Source: Marinilabiliales bacterium
GTDB lineage: Bacteria; Bacteroidota; Bacteroidia; Bacteroidales; F082
Direction: 5' to 3'
Length of the DNA: 37,419 bases
NCBI GenBank assembly: GCA_002869365.1
Contig: PKTA01000096.1
Span: 2,149-39,567, forward strand
The notes beneath the pieces are model-generated. The model was not told where the DNA came from. It saw only the letters and a program-made list of their open reading frames with translations, and ran no database searches. The translations under genes and the position numbers were made by a program. This document shows positions 33,771 to 37,419 of this stretch, piece after piece. The first letter of the stretch is position 1, and each line of letters starts with the position of its first letter.

Positions 33771-34604
33771 ATGGTAACTAATCAATCTAAATTAAGCAGA
33801 TCTAACTTTTGGATAATTGTTGTTAATTCAACAGCCTCTTTTGTTGTTGCCTATTTAATAGTGTTTTATGTGAATATGGGAACTACTTTGTTGTCAACAG
33901 CAATGTTCAACTTTAATGTTAGTTTCAACTACAGTGTTGTTTATTACCAGATTCAGGATTATCAATGGACACATGATGCCGTAAAACTTATTTTTAGTTC
34001 GGGGCCTATTATGGTTTTTATATTGGGCATACTCTCATTAGTTGGTTTTTTTGGTTTATTGGAAGAAGTGTCCAGATTAAAACTTTTATTTTTATGGATT
34101 AGCTTAATATCTTTTAATCAAACATTTGGTAACCTTATGATTGGCAACCTTTTTAAAACAGGTGTCGGGCATGTTTTTAACTGGATGTATTTTAGCGATA
34201 CAGCTAAAATGGTAGTAGCGCTTATAGGTTTCTTCGGACTAATAACCACTGCTTTTATTATGAGACAACCTGTTGGTATTTCTGCTAATACATACTTCAA
34301 TAAACTAGGAAGTAAGAACTTCCCGTTTTTTATTACTGCCCAGTTAATACTGCCTTTTATCTGTGGCTATGGTTTAATATTCGCTTACTTTTCACAGAAC
34401 CTGTTTTTTCAGGAGAAATATGCTTGGATTAGTTTAGGGATAATGTTGTTGTTTATTTTCATTAGTTTGAGTAAAAGTGAGGATATGTATTTCGATGAAG
34501 AGGAGAGAACAATAAGCCTTTCTAATTTTCTGATAGTATTTGCTATAGTGATGTATGTAGGATTAAGATATTTCCTTAGAGATCAAATTTATATTAATTG
34601 GTAA
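33771..34604 (+). CDS. Unknown polytopic membrane protein
   Basis: I do not recognise this family. The 277-residue protein has about seven hydrophobic segments, near 13-36, 71-97, 103-123, 145-164, 184-206, 215-232 and 247-268. A polar, aromatic segment at about 46-68 lies between the first two. Notable polar residues in or beside membrane segments are GLLEEVSR (about 95-102) and NQTFGNLMIGN (about 115-125). A short acidic loop, KSEDMYFDEEERT, precedes the last segment. It follows the alpha-oxoamine synthase by 42 bases on the same strand with no clear promoter between, so a role in handling the lipid product is possible but unproven. Confidence 0.8.
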   Translation: MVTNQSKLSRSNFWIIVVNSTASFVVAYLIVFYVNMGTTLLSTAMFNFNVSFNYSVVYYQIQDYQWTHDAVKLIFSSGPIMVFILGILSLVGFFGLLEEVSRLKLLFLWISLISFNQTFGNLMIGNLFKTGVGHVFNWMYFSDTAKMVVALIGFFGLITTAFIMRQPVGISANTYFNKLGSKNFPFFITAQLILPFICGYGLIFAYFSQNLFFQEKYAWISLGIMLLFIFISLSKSEDMYFDEEERTISLSNFLIVFAIVMYVGLRYFLRDQIYINW

Positions 34605-34695
34605 ATTTCATGAATTACGAATTTTTATGAAATAAATTAACGCAATTTATCATATCACAACTACGCTTTAGTTTCTAATTTAGAATGAATTTAAT

Positions 34696-34703
34696 TACCT
34701 TTG
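34696..34703 (+). promoter_or_regulatory. Candidate -7 element for the E1 dehydrogenase gene
   Basis: TACCTTTG matches TAnnTTTG, 21 bases before the ATG at 34725, and is followed by GCC, as often seen in this phylum. The -33 region is not clear. Confidence 0.4.
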
Positions 34704-34724
34704 CCACCTTAAAAATTGTACCAG

Positions 34725-37148
34725 ATGTCAGTAAAAGCAAAAGATATTTTAAAAAAATTAGGTTTAAGTAAGGAAGAAATTCTTAATGATTTTAGAATAG
34801 CCAATGAAAGTCGTCAGGCTAGTTTAATGGGTAGGAGAGAGGTACTTACCGGAAAAGCCAAGTTCGGTATTTTTGGTGATGGTAAAGAAGTACCACAACT
34901 TGCTATGTCTCACTTTTTTGAGGATGGTGACTGGAGATCAGGATATTATCGTGATCAAACGTTTATGCTGGCATCCGGAATGATGAGGTTGGAAGAAATA
35001 TTTTCCATGCTTTATGGTGATACCGATATAAATGCCAACCCTGGAAATGGGGGGCGATTAATGAATAATCACTTTGCAAGCAGGAGTCTTGATGAAAAAG
35101 GCAATTGGAAAAATCTTGTAGAACAAAAAAATTCATCCTCCGATAGTTCTCCAACTGCTAGCCAAATGCCGCGATTATTGGGGCTTGCTCTTGCTTCAAA
35201 GTTCTATCGTGAAAATAAAGAACTTCATAAATTCAAAAATTTCTCAAAAAAAGGAAATGAAGTTGCATTTGGAACTATTGGTGATGCTTCTACTTCAGAA
35301 GGGCATTTTTTCGAAACCATAAATGCTGCAGGAGTTATGCAGGTTCCAATGGCAATGTCGGTTTGGGATGATCAGTGGGGTATTTCGGTCCCTAACAAAT
35401 TTCAAACTGTGAAGGAAAGTATTTCTGAAATTCTTAAAGGATTTGAGAAAACAAAAGATAGTAACGGATTACATATTTTTAAGGCCAGCGCATATAACTA
35501 TCCGGAACTTATCGAAACCTACAGAAAAGGTGTAAAAGTTTGTCGTGAGAAACAAATTCCGGTTTTATTTCATATTACCGATTGTACTCAACCACAAGGT
35601 CATTCTACCTCGGGCTCGCACGAAAGGTATAAGTCGGATGAACAAATGAAACGTGAGGTGGAACTTGATGGAATTATCCATATGAAGAACTGGATAATTG
35701 ATAGTGGAATAGCAAGTTCTGAAGAACTAGAAACGATAGAAGCAGAGTCGATAGCAAGAGTTAAACAAGCCAGAAAACAGGCCTGGAATAATTTTCAAAA
35801 GCCAATCCAGGTTCGTCAAAAGGAGTTTTTGAATGTAGTAGACGTAACTACTTGTAATTGCGCTAAAACCGATGCTATAGAAAAAATTAAAAAGGATTTG
35901 GGACGAATTGGTGAGCCAATAACCAAAGATCTGGTTTCTTCAGGCAAGAAAATTCTTCGATTAATTTGTGATAATTGTTCCAACCCAAATAATTCATTAA
36001 AAAAGAATGTTACTAAATGGCTTGAGGCAGAAATGAAAGATAATGCTGAAAGGTATAATTCTCATTTGTATAGCAACACCGAAAATTCTGCCCTCAATGT
36101 AAAACATATACCTCCTGTTTATAGCGATAAACCTAAATCTGTCCCCGGCAGGGAAATATTAAGAGATAATTTTGATTTAATTTTTGAAAGAGATCCTTTG
36201 GTTTTAGCATTCGGAGAGGATGTTGGAAATATTGGCGGTGTTAATCAAACCTATGAAGGGCTTCAGGAAAAATATGGGGCTTCCAGAATTTTCGATACCG
36301 GAATTCGTGAAGCTACAATAATTGGTCAGGGATTAGGCATGGCAATGAGAGGATTAAGGCCTATAGCAGAAATTCAGTATTTCGACTATTTACTTTACGG
36401 ATTGCAAGTATTGAGTGACGACCTGGCAACACTTCATTATCGTACTAAAGGAGGGCAAAAAGCACCTCTAATAGTTAGTACACGTGGCCATCGTCTCGAA
36501 GGTATATGGCATTCAGGTTCTCCCTTAAGCATGGTAATAAATTCCATTAGAGGTGTACATGTTGCAGTTCCAAGAAATATGACGCAGGCAGCAGGATTTT
36601 ATAATACTTATCTAAAATCAGATCAACCGGCATTAATTATTGAACCATTAAATGCATACAGGCTGAGGGAAAATGTGCCTGAAAATATGGATGAATTTAA
36701 TACTGCAGTTGGTATTCCAGAGGTGTTAAAGGAAGGAAAAGACGTAACCATTGTTACTTATGGATCTTGTGTTAGAATTGCTGAAGATGCGGTAAAGCAG
36801 TTGAAAGACTTTAAAATTGATGTAGAGCTTATAGATGTTCAGTCGCTTATACCTTTTGATTTAAATCATATTATTGCTGAATCTTTGAAAAAAACCAATA
36901 AGGTGTTATTCTTCGACGAAGATGTTCCGGGAGGGGCTACGGCTTATATGATGCAGAAAGTTATGGAAGAACAGGGAGCGTTTTATAGTTTGGATATGGA
37001 TCCCAGAACTTTAACTGCGCAAGCACACCGAGCTGCTTATAGCACTGATGGGGATTATTTTTCCAACCCAAATGCTGAGGACGTATTCGATGTAGTGTAC
37101 AATATGATGCATGAGTATAATCCGAAAACTTATCCAAAGATATTCTAA
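34725..37148 (+). CDS. 2-oxoacid dehydrogenase E1, fused alpha and beta subunits (thiamine diphosphate-dependent)
   Basis: This is the E1 component of a pyruvate or branched-chain 2-oxoacid dehydrogenase, with alpha and beta parts in one chain of 807 residues. The alpha part (about 1-385) carries RDQTFMLASGM and the thiamine diphosphate motif starting GDASTSEG (186-193) and ending DDQWGIS; the usual GDG is GDA here. A linker with CNC and CDNC pairs (about 380-425) joins the beta part (about 465-807), which has FGEDVGNIGGVNQTYEGL, DTGIREATIIGQGLGMAMRG and the catalytic-histidine region THYRT-like LHYRTKGG. I chose ATG 34725; an upstream TTG at 34716 adds three residues. E2 and E3 genes are not adjacent, so the substrate is open. 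Confidence 0.9.
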   Translation: MSVKAKDILKKLGLSKEEILNDFRIANESRQASLMGRREVLTGKAKFGIFGDGKEVPQLAMSHFFEDGDWRSGYYRDQTFMLASGMMRLEEIFSMLYGDTDINANPGNGGRLMNNHFASRSLDEKGNWKNLVEQKNSSSDSSPTASQMPRLLGLALASKFYRENKELHKFKNFSKKGNEVAFGTIGDASTSEGHFFETINAAGVMQVPMAMSVWDDQWGISVPNKFQTVKESISEILKGFEKTKDSNGLHIFKASAYNYPELIETYRKGVKVCREKQIPVLFHITDCTQPQGHSTSGSHERYKSDEQMKREVELDGIIHMKNWIIDSGIASSEELETIEAESIARVKQARKQAWNNFQKPIQVRQKEFLNVVDVTTCNCAKTDAIEKIKKDLGRIGEPITKDLVSSGKKILRLICDNCSNPNNSLKKNVTKWLEAEMKDNAERYNSHLYSNTENSALNVKHIPPVYSDKPKSVPGREILRDNFDLIFERDPLVLAFGEDVGNIGGVNQTYEGLQEKYGASRIFDTGIREATIIGQGLGMAMRGLRPIAEIQYFDYLLYGLQVLSDDLATLHYRTKGGQKAPLIVSTRGHRLEGIWHSGSPLSMVINSIRGVHVAVPRNMTQAAGFYNTYLKSDQPALIIEPLNAYRLRENVPENMDEFNTAVGIPEVLKEGKDVTIVTYGSCVRIAEDAVKQLKDFKIDVELIDVQSLIPFDLNHIIAESLKKTNKVLFFDEDVPGGATAYMMQKVMEEQGAFYSLDMDPRTLTAQAHRAAYSTDGDYFSNPNAEDVFDVVYNMMHEYNPKTYPKIF

Positions 37149-37169
37149 AGGCTTTTTTCAAATATCTAG

Positions 37170-37177
37170 TATCTTTG
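37170..37177 (+). promoter_or_regulatory. Candidate -7 element before the partial gene at the right edge
   Basis: TATCTTTG matches TAnnTTTG, nine bases before the ATG at 37187 and 12 before the next ATG at 37190. The short distance would make a very short leader. No -33 partner is clear. Confidence 0.35.
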
Positions 37178-37186
37178 CATTTTATA

Positions 37187-37419
37187 ATGATGCACGGAAT
37201 ATCTAAATATATCTTAATAATACTCTTATTGCTAATTGCTTTTAAGACTACAAGGCATGAGTCTGTGCTTAGTGATCAGCGAAAAAAAGTAGAGATTTCA
37301 TTTGTCGATTCAATTAAATCATTACAACTAACTGATAATAAATTAATTCCTGAGTATATTTCCCGTAAGGGAGAAATAGATAATTCGCAGGAGCTGGATG
37401 TTCCAATGGAATTATTAGC
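37187..37419 (+). CDS. Partial gene: N-terminus of an unknown exported or membrane-anchored protein
   Basis: An open frame runs from ATG 37187 (or the next codon, ATG 37190) to the window end, giving 77 codons without a stop. The product begins MMHGISKYILIILLLLIAFK, a short basic start followed by a hydrophobic segment, that is, a signal peptide or anchor. A polar region follows with DQRKKVEISFVDSIKSLQ and NKLIPEYISRKGEI. Family cannot be told from this fragment. It lies 38 bases after the E1 gene on the same strand. Confidence 0.6.
   Translation, partial: MMHGISKYILIILLLLIAFKTTRHESVLSDQRKKVEISFVDSIKSLQLTDNKLIPEYISRKGEIDNSQELDVPMELL

Noticed and set aside
34606-34633. Possible terminator hairpin after the membrane protein (ATTTCAT ... 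ATGAAAT)
   Set aside because: The stem is short and almost all A-T, with no T run in the right place.

Overview
This AT-rich window reads as chromosomal DNA from a member of the Bacteroidota, probably a respiring Bacteroidales/Marinilabiliales- or Cytophagia-type organism. The evidence is alternative complex III (ActABCD), a fused LpxC/FabZ, an exonuclease-fused DnaE, the type IX secretion proteins PorX and PorT, two LpxD paralogues, menaquinone methyltransferase, fused alpha/beta 2-oxoacid dehydrogenase E1, and repeated matches to the Bacteroidota promoter (TTTG/TTG, about 19 nt, TAnnTTTG). I saw no tRNA, rRNA, CRISPR array, insertion sequence or prophage. The content is mostly housekeeping and cell-envelope genes. 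The interesting points are gene-structure anomalies and unexplained intergenic sequence, not a new multi-gene defence or mobile system.

Layout. (1) 41-6155, minus strand: actA-actB-actC-actD, a menaquinol oxidoreductase whose first gene encodes a six-haem cytochrome; a dyad of TTAGGTA half-sites lies upstream. (2) 6371-8284, minus: a LemA protein and two TPM-domain proteins. (3) 8285-8634: 350-base divergent spacer with a perfect 18-bp LacI-type palindrome. (4) 8635-13354, plus: dnaE and smpB. (5) 13355-13510: two arrays of degenerate 7-base repeats between convergent genes, the second running into the end of tsaE. (6) 13490-15478, minus: porX then tsaE. (7) 15592-21820, plus: an HD phosphohydrolase, then lpxD-lpxC/fabZ-lpxA-efp-lpxD2. 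The first lpxD is split by one in-frame TAA.

(8) 21821-25453, minus: a 720-residue protein made of two complete Wzz-type chain-length domains, followed by an O-antigen ligase/polymerase; a terminator for the lpx operon lies inside the 3' end of the ligase gene. (9) 25615-28917, minus: heptose-7-phosphate kinase, ubiE/menG, porT and an unrecognised 236-residue protein. (10) 29007-32180, minus: an aminotransferase and an LtaS-like membrane phosphotransferase. (11) 32481-37148, plus: an alpha-oxoamine synthase (serine palmitoyltransferase-like), an unknown polytopic membrane protein and a fused E1 dehydrogenase. (12) From 37187: a partial gene leaving the window.

How they fit together. MenG makes the menaquinone that ActABCD re-oxidises. 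The lpx genes, heptose kinase, Wzz and ligase build and lengthen lipopolysaccharide, which also anchors type IX cargo that PorT and PorX help export or regulate. The alpha-oxoamine synthase and LtaS-like protein point to sphingolipid/sulfonolipid or other envelope-polymer chemistry. All functions are assigned from motifs read by eye; no database search was possible.
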